DNA of 64,000 bases from Hsuehochloa calcarea (GCA_036346395.1 CM070599.1:15305232-15369231), one strand, 5' to 3'. Positions 22,163 through 34,600 are shown, counted from the stretch's first letter. Program-made: numbers and translations. Notes: generated by a model from the sequence alone, not told the origin.

Positions 22163-23818
22163 CTCGCCAAGAAGGGTAATGATACTACAACGTTCATTGA
22201 TGAAACTCTTTATGCTGATTTTTCCCTTAAGTCTTGGTGGATTGACTCCGGTGTAACTGTGCACGCTACCAACTCTTTACATGGATTCCATACCGCGAGA
22301 ACGTACACTAAGAAAGGGGGAGCGAAGTCTTAGAGTCACGGATGGAAAAGAAGCCGAAGTGGAATCAGTTGGATCTGTTTCATTAGTTTTAGATAGCGGC
22401 TTCACACTTCGTCTTAATAATGTAGTCTTTGTTCCTTCCATTAGGAGGAATTTAATTTCAGTTTCTTTATTGGACGATGATGGTTTTAAATGTAATTTTG
22501 GTAACAATAAATGTATTATTACATTTGATTCAAATGATGTTGGTCTTGCTGTTAGACAAGACAAGCTCTATATGCTTTCCCTTAATGAATCTCCTATATC
22601 TTTGAATGTATATGATGCTAAGCGTAAAAAGAATAATGAGACTTCTTCGAAACTGTGGCACTGTCGTTTAGGCCACATTTCGAAGGGGAGAATGGAGTGT
22701 CTCATTAAGGAAGAGATTATCCACCCATTAGATTTCTTTGACTCAGACCACTGCATTGATTGCATTAAAGAAAAATATGTAAAGCAAATAAAGAAGGGAG
22801 CAACTCGCAGCACATGACTATTAGAATTAATTCATACTGATATTTGTGGTCCTTTTCCTATGACATCAGTGGATGGTTTTGATTCCTTCATCACATTCAC
22901 TGATGATTTATCCTGTTATGGTTATATTTTTCCCATTAAGGACCGATCTGAGTCACTTGATAAATTCAAGATATTTAAGGCTGAAGTTGAAAATCAACAC
23001 AACCTAAGAATTAAAGTGGTAAGATTGGACCGTGGAGGAGAATATTATGGGAGACATGCCCCTTATGGGTAAATTCATGGCCCTTTCGCTAAGTTCCTTA
23101 AGGAAAATGGCATTGTTGCCCAATATTCTACACCAGGTGAACCTCAGCAGAATGGGGTAGCTGAGAGACGCAGCCGTACACTTATGGATATGGTACGGAG
23201 CATGCTTAGCTATTCTAGTTTATCAACTGATTTGTGGATGGAGGCACTAAAGACAACCACACATATTCTTAATCGGGTTCCCAGTAAATCAGTACCTAAG
23301 ACACCTTATGAATTATGGACTGGGAGGAAAACGAGTTTGAAATATTTAAGAGTGTGGGGTTGTCATGCTGAAGCTAAGATATTTAATCCACATATTAGGA
23401 AATTAGATCCTAAAACAGTAAGTTGATATTTTATTGGGTACCCTAAAAGATCTAAAGGGTATCGGTTTTACTGTCTTGATAGGACAACGAGGACCTGAAA
23501 ATAACGAGGACACGAAGCCTCACGAAAATAGATCTTGAAGAGAAGTGGGTTTACGCCTTTACCGCTTATCCTGAGACTTTTATTCTGCGCTTGGTGGTTG
23601 CACCTCTAGTATCGAATACTATTGGTTCACCCATCGCTGAGCTCTCTAAAACTCCTAATGCCATACCTAATGATGAGCCTCAGCAATCTCCTACGTCTTA
23701 GCAGCCTCCTGCAATAGCTGCTGAATCTATCAGAAGATCACAGCGGAAGAGAAGATCTGTCATTTCAAATGATTATGTTGTTTATATGAATGAGGATATT
23801 AATGATATAGGGAAGGTA
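22163..23818 (+). pseudogene. Copia 1 protease and integrase remnant
   Basis: Protease core WWIDSGVTVH at about 22238-22267 has Val where the family has Ala (DSGAT). The integrase zinc region follows (WHCRLGH at about 22655, then CIDC), then the catalytic core (HTDICGPF, FTDDLS, VVRLDRGGEYYG with Gly-Gly-Glu kept and Arg for Ser, and PQQNGVAERR). Stops at 22331, 22817, 23070 and 23424 and at least one shift break it. The 3' part is cut at 23818 by the solo LTR and continues at 25435. Confidence 0.85.
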
Positions 23819-23823
23819 GATGA

Positions 23824-25429
23824 TGAAGGGTAACGCGGCAAGCTATGATACCACAAACAAAAAATTACCGCGCAACCAAGGAACCACTGCAAGTAATAGA
23901 TCACGAGATTACCGCTAGACGCGCCGACTCGTAGCGGAAGTAGAGTCGTTGTAGCGAGTTGATGCAGTCGTAGTCGTACTCACGATGCGTCTCCTCCTTC
24001 GAGTGGTCGTACTCGTCGCGCGTCTGCTCCTCCGAGTGGTCGACTCGTCGCGTGACTTCTCCTACGACTCCGGTGAACGTCACGAGTTGCGGATCGTCCC
24101 AGTGCTGATGCTTCGCAACAACACCTCCGAGGTATCCACACGTATGGGGCAGGATCACCACGCACTAGAGTGCTAGCACCGGCAGCGTGGTTGAAATGAT
24201 GTGGCTATTAGGGTTTCGAGAGTTCTTCCCAAGATCATCCTCTCCTCACCCTATGCCATCGCCTCTTTATATAGGCATACATGATGGGTCTCGAACTTGA
24301 GGCCCATTAGGAACTTGTGGCCTATACTAATTCGGATCACCATCCAAACCAGATCATTGCCCTTTAAGTGTGCGACCCCACAGGTTCATGTGTAATCGGT
24401 TATGACTCGGAAACTCTTTTTCGACCACTAGTCGTCAGCGGTACCTAGCAGCACATAACGATTTCCAAAGACACATAGAATATATCGATTTAACCTTGAT
24501 GTAATATGATCTATGATCGTGTCCTCATCACTTACGACCATTCAGATCTCTATACGACGATTTGTATTTGGTTACGATCATTCAGAATCGCTACGACTAG
24601 GTCCTTACCATCCCGTGATTAAGTTCGCCATCTACGACGTGATCAGATCTCTATATGACCAAATCAGAATCGATCGAACTAAGTGACCCAGTCATGCATT
24701 CTCCCTTTGCCTCACGATGTCTGGTTGAACTCCAGGTGAGATTTGGTGTCATCCATGGACTGTTCAATACTTTCTCGATCGAGTGTCGGATAACTTCATG
24801 TGGTCGACACTTCGACCACTAGTGGCATGGCCATGGACTTTCTTTATCCGATCACCACGAGGGCCCGAGACATCTCTCTGTTATGCAAGGAGGGCAAATC
24901 ACATCTCGACTACCACATCCCTCCGCAGTTTCATAGCATACCCAAAGCTACCTTTATAACTACCCGATTTGAGTAGCGTTTGGCAACCCCTAAGAGTGCT
25001 ATTACACATGTAGGGAACCATGCTGATCTCAGGTCTAAGGATTATACATCATCATTACTTGAGACCAACTAATGACACAAAGATTCATAACAATCTCAAT
25101 AGTATCTCAATGATGGGTCTATCCAACCCCATGTTCTCTAACATGTGCTCACATTATTGATTCGATATCCCTATATCCATGACCGGTGAAACCAGGTCAT
25201 CAATCAATACATGTGCTAGTCATAGAGTCACCGTGTTCCACCGGTGACCTCCGATTGTGGATACATTTAGAATGATATCATATAAGTTAAAGAGTTCCAC
25301 CAACAAGTCACATACTTATTGATCTATAACAAATGATTCATTCAAGGAACATGATACCAAATTATCAAAAACATGAACATAATAAAATATCATCATCTCT
25401 ATGATTGCCTCTAGGGCATATTTTCAACA
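23824..25429 (-). mobile_element. solo LTR of a BARE/Angela/RIRE1-like Copia element
   Basis: On the minus strand it starts TGTTGAAAATATGCCCTAGA at 25429, close to the well-known BARE/Angela LTR start, and ends ...CCCTTCA at 23824. The target duplication GATGA is perfect at 23819-23823 and 25430-25434. Length 1606 bases, no internal domain, so it arose by LTR-LTR recombination. It is the youngest visible layer in Copia 1. Confidence 0.9.
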
Positions 25430-25434
25430 GATGA

Positions 25435-27006
25435 TCCCACCTCTTATAAGGAGTCCATGATGAGTGAGTATTCTCCTAAGTGGCTTGATGCCATGAAGGA
25501 TGAATTAAAGTCTATGAGCACTAATGATGTATGGGACTTAGTAGAAATTCCTGACGGAGTCAAAACAGTTGGTTGTAAATGGGTCTACAAAACCAAGTAT
25601 GACTCTAAGGAAAATGTCGAAAGGTTCAAAGCAAGACTCGTAGCAAAAGGCTTCTCACACAAATAGGGGATTGATTATAATGACACATTTTCTCCTGTCT
25701 CAACTAAGGATTCATTCAGAATCGTTATGGCTCTTGTAGCTCATTATGATTTAGAGCTACATCAGATGGATGTTAAGACGTCATTCCTTAATGGAGACTT
25801 GCAAGAAAATATTTTCATGGCTCAACCGGAAGGTTTTGTCATGGAGGGCAAGGAGCATATGGGATGTCAACTTAAGAAATCAATTTATGGCTTAAAACAA
25901 GCATCGAGGCAGTGGTACCTCAAATTCGATAAAGTTATAAGGAATTTTGGATTTAAGGAAAATGAAGTTGATAACTGCATTATACGTTAAGTTCAAGGGG
26001 AGTAAATTCATCATCTTAGTGCTTTATGTGGATGACATCTTATTGGCTAACAGTGATAAGGATATGCTGTTTGAGACCAAGAGATTTCTTTCATCCAATT
26101 TTGATATGAAGGATCTTGCTGATGCCTCTTACATTCTTAGCATTGAAATTCACTGAGACAGGTCCAAATAAGTATTAGGTTTATCTCAAAAGGCATACGT
26201 TGACAGAGTGCTGAAGAGATACAATATGCATAAGTGCTCTGGCTCGCCTGCTCCTATCGTTAAGGGCGATAAGTTTGGGACATTTCAATGTCCAAGGAAC
26301 CAATATGAAACTGATCAGATGAAGTCGGTTCCTTATGCTTTAGCTGTCGGAAGCAATATGTATGCTCAAGTAAGCACACGCCCTGATTTAGCTTTTGTAA
26401 CCGGAATGCTTGGCAGATATCAGTCAAATCCAGGACCGGACCACTGTAAGGCCATTAAGAAAGTCTTGCGTTATATGCAAGCCACTAAGCACGTCATGCT
26501 CACATATAAGAATTCTGATAACCTTGAAGTTATTGGTTATTCAGATTCAGATTTTGCGGGATGTGTTGATACTAAGAAATCCACGTCAGGTTATATCTTC
26601 ACACTCGCTGGAGGAGCTATCTCGTGGAAAAGCTCCAAACAAACCCTTACGGCATCTTCAACGATGCAAGCTAAGTTTGTGGCATGTTATGAGGCTACCG
26701 GGCAGGATGTATAGCTTAAGAACTTTATTCCGGGTTTTAGAGTGCTAGACAGCATTTCTAAACCACTCACCTTATACTGCGATAACGAACCCGCAGTCTT
26801 TTATGCGAGTAACAACAAGTTAAGTGGTGCTGCCAAACACATTGACATTAAGTACCATGTTGTGAAAGACATAATCCAGGATCAAACCATTAGTATCAAG
26901 TATATTAGTACTAAGTCATTGATTGCGGATCCGCTTACTAAAGGCTTACCACCCAATATGTTTCGTGATCATGTTGCCGGCATGGGTTTATTGGAAAGCC
27001 TCTGAT
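25435..27006 (+). pseudogene. Copia 1 reverse transcriptase and RNase H remnant
   Basis: The reverse transcriptase begins WLDAMKDELKSM; then VGCKWVYKTK, DVKTSFLNGDL (Ser for Ala), IYGLKQASRQWYLKF and the active site LYVDDILL at about 26018-26041. RNase H follows: GYSDSDFAGCVDTKKSTSGY, and at 26742-27005 LYCDNEPAVFYASNNK, AKHIDIKYHVVKD and IADPLTKGLPP. Stops at about 25664 and 25988, 26154, 26169 and 26712 break it. The last 250 bases end 190 bases before the polypurine tract. Confidence 0.9.
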
Positions 27007-27193
27007 TCTGGATAAAATGACCTTAAAAAACCAACTCCCATTTAAGTATAATGTATATCTATTTCAAAATGGGATAGTACACTATAGGTACTGGGGTCGT
27101 ATGACACTTCATTGGCCATGCGACACATTATCTCGGTATGCTATTTTATTGAGGATGGACTTATGATGTTAGCCTTTCGATCAAAGGGGAGAA

Positions 27194-27643
27194 TGTTGGG
27201 TTGATCTCGGCAACAAACCCCGAGATTCAAGGGGGGCAAAGCCCGACTAGCACCCTGATCAGGGGCGCAACCAACTTTCGGTTACCGGTCCCATTCAACC
27301 AGCGCAATATTAAAAGGTGGGACTCGGCAAGCCTCTGGTACGTGTGTTCTTGGCTACGAAAGTCCCACACAATACCCAATCTACTAAGTGTGCTGTGGTG
27401 AGCGAAGGTCGGAACCGTCGGCATCACCGTGACGCCGCCATCACCATTACGATATCTTCGCCTCAGGCCGACACTCTCCTGCCCTCTCCAGCACCGACGT
27501 CGACCAACTCTAAGCTTCAATGGCATCCTCAAGCTCAGGTACACGCACTCACGCTTCCGCTCAAATGATTAGACTAGGTGTTCATTTATGTGCTAGAGTT
27601 AATCATGTTTAGATTAAGGTTTTACTCTCAGATATTGCCCACA
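27194..27643 (+). repeat. Copia 1, 3' LTR
   Basis: Starts directly after the purine tract AAAGGGGAGAA; ends GCCCACA, followed by the target duplication TTTTG. Confidence 0.93.
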
Positions 27644-27860
27644 TTTTGTAGTTTGGTTGTGCGCGCTGAGAGGGACTCGCGCTTGTAATAATTCTTGTAT
27701 TGGTTTCTCTCGGCTCCCACGATGTGAATATTAAGATGACCAAAACCCTAATGGGCATTTTCGTGCATGCTGCGAGTTTTCTTTTCCTTTCTGTTTTTCA
27801 TCTGCACGTCTGCGGGTAGGAGTTTCGCTCAGTTGATCAGATTTCATTTAAAAAATCAAA
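27644..27860 (+). other. displaced stop codon and 3' flank of the PB1 gene
   Basis: TTTTG (target duplication) is followed by TAG at 27649-27651, the ancestral stop in the frame of codon 218. The next 200 bases (AT-richer, with TTGTAATAATTCTTG) look like an ordinary 3' UTR. Confidence 0.65.
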
Positions 27861-27867
27861 ATTGAGA

Positions 27868-28090
27868 GAATTTGGATTCTCGCCATCCATGCAAAGCTAA
27901 TTTAAATTCAGATTTTATTATAAAAAATCAAATTAGGGAGAATTTTGATTCTCACCATCCAAGCAGAGCTAATTTACATTCAGATTTCATTAGAAAAAAA
28001 ACAAATTTGGAGAATTTGGATTCTCACCATCCAAGCAGAGCTAATTTAAATTCAGATTATATTTTAAAAAAATAGGGAGAATTTTGATCC
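27868..28090. repeat. 72-bp tandem repeat, about 3 copies
   Basis: The landmark GATTCTC(A/G)CCATCCA recurs at 27875, 27947 and 28019, spacing 72. Each unit contains GCAAAGCTAATTTAAATTCAG or close variants. Because 72 is a multiple of three, one frame stays open with a 24-residue repeat; no evidence that it is translated. Confidence 0.75.
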
Positions 28091-28109
28091 TAAGGAGGGA
28101 AAAACCGTG

Positions 28110-28520
28110 CTAGTTTGCGCCCATAGGAGCAAAACAGGGTGGTTTAGGCTGAGAGGTGTGAGTTGCACATGGCTTTGACATTTCGACAATGTACAATGCA
28201 AAGTGAATAGTATCAAAGTTTATGTTGGAAATTAAACTTCAGCAAGGTGGTGAACCTGTCAGTGAGCTCCAACCTCAGTTGCTCCCATCCGTGCCGCTCC
28301 CAATGTGGCAAACCGCTGTCAAAACCAAGCATGGGCTTCAAAACGTCCATTGATATATATCTGGTTTTGAAGTTCAATGGGTTATGGGTCGCCTGGTTTA
28401 GCTCTATGAACAACAATTTTTAAACCTACTATTTTTGCTCCACTTCAGCCCTCCCACCGCACTTTTGCCACAGTCAGCGAGCTAGACGGGCCAATCGCCT
28501 AAGCGGTCAAAGCCGGTCAA
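28110..28520. other. no gene recognised
   Basis: The minus strand at 28416-28213 reads a 67-residue frame (ERHGWEQLRLELTDRFTTLL) that looks like real protein but I do not recognise it; it may be a gene fragment. Confidence 0.3.
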
Positions 28521-28559
28521 AAGTAGGCTAGGTGGAGCCAATGGCGCTGCAGAATGTGC

Positions 28560-28862
28560 AGTCAACTCGACGACTAGGCAACCTCCTCGCCACTGGATCC
28601 ACCACCTCTGTTGCCATATCCGCCTCCCCTGTCGCCTCCGTAGCCTCCTTACCGTCGATCCTCCCCCACCGCCGAGGCGAATGGGAAACTAACTCGACGA
28701 CTAGGCAACCTCCTCGCCACCGGATCCACCAGCTCTGTTGCCATATCTGCCTCCCCTGTCGCCTCCGTAGCCTCCTTACCGTCGATTCAACCTCCCCCAC
28801 CACTGCTCGAGGCAGAATGGGCAGCTAACTCGACGACTAGGCAACCTCCTCGCCACCGTGAT
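28560..28862. repeat. 127-136-bp tandem repeat, about 2.3 copies
   Basis: CTCGACGACTAGGCAACC recurs at 28566, 28693 and 28829. Units share CACCGGATCCACCA...TTGCCATATC...GCCTCCTTACCGTCG. The open frames on both strands come from this repeat. Confidence 0.8.
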
Positions 28863-29760
28863 ATTGCCGCCCCCATCACTGCTCAACAAAGTCAACGCTA
28901 TTTCAACGCTATTGCTGCTCGCAAAGCCGCTGCCGCTACTCGTCAAAGCCACTGCCACTTGCAGGCTCGTCGGTAGGGAGGAAGAGACCGAGAGAGAGGC
29001 AGTGGAAGGTGAGAGGGCAAGAGAAATGAGAGGTGGAAGTGAGAGAGGGCGTGGACGAGAGGCTACCTGCGGCGGCACTAGGGTTGAGGACTGCTGAGGG
29101 ACATATGTCATATGGGCTGTGGGCTCTTTCCTTTTTTTATATTTTCTTACCCTTTATCTTCCGTTTTCTGCAACTGCATTCCATCTTCCACAAGCGTTTT
29201 GCACTGTCTGTAGAACACCGCCTAGGCAGGTTAGACGCTAGGCGCCAGTCTGTCCGACTCTTTACAAACCTGTTCAGTGTTTGGATCAATGGATAGGTTA
29301 TTCAAAAAAAAATTGCATCGGATACTTTTTCTAACCTCATAACAATAAATGAATAACACGAGCAAACATTCTACAAATATTACTACTTGCCATTGCAAAT
29401 ACGCAATGTATGTCACAAAAAAATATATATTACACACTCGTGAGAGGAGTGATTAAAATGCTTAGACTCATCAATTCAACTGCCTAACACATTGGCACAA
29501 ACAGATATAGATCCTGCTAGTTGCAGCAAAAGCGGAATCAATCTTCGCATCTCCAACATCTTCCAATTGGAACTTTACAGATAAGTAAGAAGCCAACTTA
29601 GATACACAGATCAAACCCAGAAAGAAATGGCTGCATAGTAAACTGTAAACGTATACGAGATCAATCAAATGGGGAAAAGAGAGAGAAGGAAGCTGAGAGT
29701 TGTGTCTACTGACAAATAATGATATACCTTTTTTTTTCTTTTGAAGGCAAAGATATACCT
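28863..29760. other. intergenic, no gene
   Basis: I see no coding sequence. A CCGCCTAGGCAGGTTAGACGC(TAGGCG)-like stretch near 29217 recurs in form at 46730-46780 and may be a shared repeat. Confidence 0.4.
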
Positions 29761-29762
29761 TA

Positions 29763-32255
29763 TTAGACTTTTTGCATCTTACTACTAAGCTCCTTTGGCT
29801 TGCTAGCTTTCCCAAATCCATCTCCTGCCAAATGTGATATTTCAATGGAGAATCCAATTCTTATAACAATTGATTTAGCTAAATATATAGCTGTCAAAAG
29901 TATCAGTTATTTATTCCCAATAGTCAATATATAATGAATAGACAAGAACACATTTGGGATACAAACTAGAGAGCTCATAACCTAAGTGACATTCTAATTC
30001 TGCATTTGATATCGCATTTACCCACAGTTGCGGAATGCATGAACTAGCGGTGGCCCAAAAAACCTCTCTATTGGAACTAGCAACATCCTACAAGAAACTA
30101 ATTTGGAGCAGTATAGCATTTATAAATCCCTGCGCATCAACATAGCAAAGGTATCAAGTATCAACTGCCAGTCTAATCATCCTTGTGGAGTTGTGGTTAC
30201 CAAACAGATGTCATTATAAAGACAAAGTAAATTCATAGTGTATACCAAACACCTAGAATGTGATTGATTCAGTTCAGTTGTATGCTAGTTGGATTATTGA
30301 AACAAATAGGAACATAAATCAAACTAAAGATAGAGATACATGTTTGCTTAGAGCTTGGTTCAAAAAAATATTGTTATCATCATAATATGCACAAAAGTTA
30401 ATTAATATTGACACTTGGCAGCATGGATTGGAAAACCAGAGTATACCAACAGATCTAATTCTAACTTACAATAAAAAAAATGGAAAACAACAAAAGAATA
30501 TTAGATAGTCAAAAGTATATTTACTATTCATGGGAATCCGAAAGGGCTATGATAAACCTTGCAAAATGGGGCAATTTAATCAGGAGATAGACAAAGATAT
30601 CAGGATGTTTGCTTGACATAGCTCAGGGTTAGCAATTTCACATAGAAGACTACGATAGAATTCAAACAAATTATTATCAGTTGTTCTCAATTCACTCTTT
30701 AAATTACCGTATGCAAAAGTTCACAAAACGGCAGCATGGTAGGCTTTGAATGCTTCAACTTAGTCACACAAAAACATAGCACAAACTGCAACATCATTTC
30801 AAGCATATTTTACACTGACTTCAGAAAATTGTTCACTTTGACCTTTGGTACGGAAGACCATTCACTACATCCAATTCATCAAGGAGAGCAAACTTAGTCA
30901 AATTGAACTTGGAGTTTTGGTTTACGTTCTTTGGACATTCTCCAGTACGATGACATCATAGCTCATTACTCAATGTAATCAGACAAGTCCATTGAAGCAT
31001 CGATAGAGAAAAAATCCATAAATATTAGGTGAAAAAAACAAAAGTAAAACATCAAGCGTGAAATACACTTACAGTTCTGCCATGCAATCATGCATTATCC
31101 AATCAAAACCATACATAGCGAATCACCAAGAAAGAATCATAAGTAAATCAAAAGGGGAACGGGCGTGTGCAATAAAACACTGGTGACAATCAGTACAATT
31201 GGAAAGCGAAACACAAGTGACTAGTAAGTGGTCTGACCTAATAAAAGGGGAAGCACACAAGCACCACCACCATCCAAACCCTTTGCATATATTCCCCAGC
31301 AAAAGCTTTGGGCCAGAACACCAAACGGACTACACATTGCTATCAGCATCTTCTAAACCTTAAATGGCACTAAATTACACTTAAGACCATAAACGGTGAC
31401 AGCTACAGGTCTACCACCAACAATTATACCTGACAAGAATAAGCTACAGGATTCCACTTCCCTACAGAAATAAGGACGGATGCATTCCACCACCCAACAC
31501 CGACGTGCATAAAAGATGGATCTTTGCTCAATTCGCCCAAATCATGACAAAATTTTCCATCCAATCACAAGCACGCGTACAGATCACACAACCAAATTAG
31601 CGCAACAAGACCAGAAGAACACAAATTTTAGATAAGGAGGTAAAGGCAGGAACCTTTCCGGTGCTCTCGTGGTAGTCGTTGAGCGCCCATTGGTACTTGG
31701 ACTGATCCAGCCCGAACCAGTTCGAAATGTACTCGTCCAAGCTCGCGTGCGCTGCACAGAAAAAAAAATTCTCACAGATCAAAACCAGAAAAGAAAATAA
31801 TCTAAGCATTTGACAACCAAAATATCTCGCGGGTTACCTTCTTGCATGCGAACAACCGCATCCCAGAAGAACGCGAACACCGATCCATCCGGCCTCGCCC
31901 TCGCCCCTGACTTCTCGAACTGCGCCGGCGGCACCTGCACCGGCGTAGGCGTAGGCGAGGAGAGCTTCGCGGCCGGAAACGGCGGGGAGACCGTCTTGAC
32001 CGGAGGTGGGGTGGCCACCAGCGGGGGCGGCGGAGATGCCGTCTTGACCGGCGGCGGAGTGGTCGGCTGCTCAGGCGGCGGCGAGGCAGGCGTCGCCGCC
32101 GCGCGGGGGGTGGCATTGGGGGTGGAGAAATCGGACCGCGGCGACTCGGGTGACCGAGAGCGGGGGGTGTCGACCGGCGACGGTGTGGCCGGCGGCGTGA
32201 TGAAGACCGTGAAGTTGCCCGCCTTGCCAATCACCAGTGGCGGCGTGGACGCCAT
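29763..32255 (-). CDS. conserved plant protein of unknown function, Pro/Ser-rich, three exons, frameshift in last exon
   Basis: Exons: 32255-31838 (ATG, phase 1 donor G|GTAACC), 31751-31654 (acceptor TGTGCAG, donor AAG|GTTCCT) and 29824-29763. Introns of 86 and 1829 bases have GT-AG ends. The protein starts MASTPPLVIGKAGNFTVFI, then a Ser/Pro/Thr-rich middle (residues about 17-125), then a conserved-looking end: DGSVFAFFWDAVVRMQE joined to AHASLDEYISNWFGL and YQWALNDYHESTGK. In exon 3 the frame reads EMDLGKLASQRS and runs on for about 117 codons. With one more T in the GATTT run at 29814-29812 it would read a short end ...SKPKELSSKMQKV and stop TAA at 29765-29763, giving about 192 residues; that looks ancestral. 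No transmembrane segment or known domain seen. I do not recognise the family name. Function unknown. Confidence 0.7.
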
Positions 32256-33300
32256 CTTCGGGGAGGAGCTGGAAGGGGAGATGGCGCCGGGGCTAGTGTT
32301 TCGGGGGAGAGGCGAGCACGTGTGAGAGTGAGACGACTGCGACACGCCGTTGCAGGAGAGAAGCGGGTGAAGCTTTTGTTGCGCTCTTTTCCGTATTTTT
32401 CTCCTTTTTTGATTTTTTTTGTTTCCTTTTCGATCGTTTATTTTAGTTCAAAATAAAGATGAACGTGTTTGGATACACCGGGTTCTCGTGCACCCAGCAA
32501 GGAGTGGATCAGCTGGGCCCGCGTGTCAGTACTCAGGGGGGTATGGTGTGAAGGGCCAGGTCTAGCTGTAGGTTGGGAGGAAAGGGCCCGGGGGAACGGT
32601 GTAAAGGGCCAGGTCTAGCTGTTGGTTGAGATTTCACGGGAGGGAAGGGCCTTTGTCCTCGGATCCCTTCGGCTGGAGCCTACTAGAGGAAATCTATCCA
32701 TCCATGATCCAGCCGACTGGGGCACTGGGGCAGTATCTTGTTACCATTTTGCCCCCGCAGTGCTGCTGGCTGACACTGTAGACCTCGCGCTCTCTCAATT
32801 ATGGAAGAACCCGTGAGAACTAAGCATATAGTCGTACAGGTTTTCAAAAAATTATCGAATTATACGTTCAGGTAGGGGGGAGATGTTACATAATTCGGTA
32901 ATGATACCTATTGTGCGTCCGATACAAGTCGATAGAATCGGACGCATCGGAGCACCCTCCATTTTTTATCTTTTCTACTAGCGCCCATACACCTCTATCA
33001 CTACTCACTCCTTATCTCTGTAGCAACAGTCAGTCCTTGCTTCGTTCTTTCCTCCTCCAAACACCTGCGCCCACCACCAAAAGAAGGTCAAACCACAACC
33101 AAAGAAACCAACAAATGGGTGAGAGCTGAGGATTGAGGAGGAAGCGGGACGTGCCTTGGACCGGGCGGCCACGGCGGAAGTTGCCGGCGAGGAAACGACG
33201 AAGACGACCGATGCCATCTCTGGGCAGGGAGGGAGATCAGAGATGTGGGCTACCTACTACTGTACTGGGGAGTGGGGGAGAGGATGCTTCTCGCTTCTGG
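32256..33300. other. upstream region of the unknown gene, with a 58-bp duplication
   Basis: GGTGTGAAGGGCCAGGTCTA at about 32541 recurs as GGTGTAAAGGGCCAGGTCTA at about 32599. No clear TATA box near 32256-32460. No gene seen on either strand. Confidence 0.5.
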
Positions 33301-33325
33301 GATCAAGCGGTGGAAGACAGGAGAG

Positions 33326-34060
33326 GAACTTGAGCAGGTGGATGGTGATGGCTTTGGAGTCTCCGTCAGTACTGACGAGTTGGACGACTAGCTTCTAGGA
33401 TCAAGGTTGACGAAGGAGGTTCCCCTGCTGCTTCTTGAATTAGTTTTCTTTCTCTTCTTCACTGATGTTCTGATGTTGCGAATTGTTCTAATATTGCGAC
33501 CTGTTGAAAAAAAAATGTTACAACCCGTTGAAAAGAATGTTACATACTGTTCTTTGAGATTTTGTGCCTCGTACAAAAAATATTGCATACTGTTCACAGT
33601 GATATTGTAAGATTTTTTTCAACGTTCATTTTTTTTCCAAATGCTTTTGTTTAGATGTTTTTGTCATTTTTTTTCCAAATGCTTTTGTTTAGATGTTTTT
33701 GTTTTGATTATGGGAACTGAGCTAGTGGGTGGTGATGGCTTTGGACACTCCATCAGTGCTGACAAGTTGGACGGTTAGCTTATGGGTTCAAGGTCGATGA
33801 TTCCTCATCTTCACTGATGTTTTGATGTTGCGAATTGTTATGATGATGCGGCCCGTTCAAAAAAATATTGCTATCCGTTGAAAAGAATGTTGTATACTGT
33901 TCTTTGAGATGTTGCGCCTCATTGAGAAAAAAATATTGTAACTACAGAAAAAATATCGCATCTGTAGAAAAAAAAATATTGCATACTGTTCAAGGTGATG
34001 TTGCGAGATTTTTTCTACGCATTTTTTTCCCATATGCTTTGTTTTGATTTTGAGCTTTTT
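33326..34060. repeat. diverged tandem duplication, about 350-390 bp
   Basis: GGTGATGGCTTTGGA at 33344 and 33731, and GATGTTGCGAATTGTT at 33473 and 33825, mark two direct copies offset by 387 and 352 bases. Both carry ATATTGC/ATGTTGCG motifs and CATACTGTTC. No coding sequence. Confidence 0.65.
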
Positions 34061-34139
34061 TTGAGATGATGTTCACGGTGATGTTTCTTTGAGATGATGT
34101 TAACACGTCTGTTCATGGTGATGTTCTTTGAAATGATGC

Positions 34140-34560
34140 GCAGGGGCGGAACTAGAATGAAAATGACCGGGGTTCACCACTTCACTATACATATAACAGT
34201 ATATATAATTTTCAAATAACATTATACTAAATAGTAATTTATGCGGCAAAAGACTGCAAGAGACTGGAGATTGAGCTGAACCGGGGTGCACAACTTTTAG
34301 ATTATAGGGTGCACGCATAGTATATATATAATAATATTTCCTATTTTTAAAGCACCGTGTAGTGACACCGTGAACGATGTCATGCCCATGATGATGCGTA
34401 TGAATTTTTGATATGTTACACACGTTCTGAATTTTGTTACGTTTAGCACACAACGATGTCGTGCACAGGCGTATGGCGCTAGCGCTCGAACCGTACATCT
34501 GGGTGCTAGCTGCGCCCTGCATAATTCTGTACAATTCCATAGCCAAACTAGATTGCATTT
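34140..34560. other. possible hAT-type MITE remnant, one end only
   Basis: CAGGGGCGGAACTAG at 34141 resembles hAT-type MITE ends of grasses, but I find no matching right end. Confidence 0.3.
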
Positions 34561-34600
34561 AGGAGAACAAAAAAGAGGGGCAGCTTTAATAATTAAAAAA

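Larger units (their letters stand above)
19726..27643 (+). mobile_element. Ty1/copia retrotransposon 1, complete structure but defective
   Basis: LTRs of 459 and 450 bases (19726-20184 and 27194-27643) both begin TGTTGGGTTGATCTC and end GCCCACA. The 5-bp target duplication TTTTG lies at 19721-19725 and 27644-27648. Primer site TTTAGTATCAGAGCC follows LTR 1; polypurine AAAGGGGAGAA precedes LTR 2. Gag, protease, integrase, reverse transcriptase and RNase H appear in copia order, all with stop codons or shifts. The two LTRs differ visibly (base changes and small indels), so the insertion is not recent. It is interrupted by a solo LTR at 23824-25429. Confidence 0.93.

Noticed and set aside
28532..28828. 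98-codon plus-strand ORF
   Set aside because: It is produced by the 127-136-bp tandem repeat and has no similarity to a known protein.
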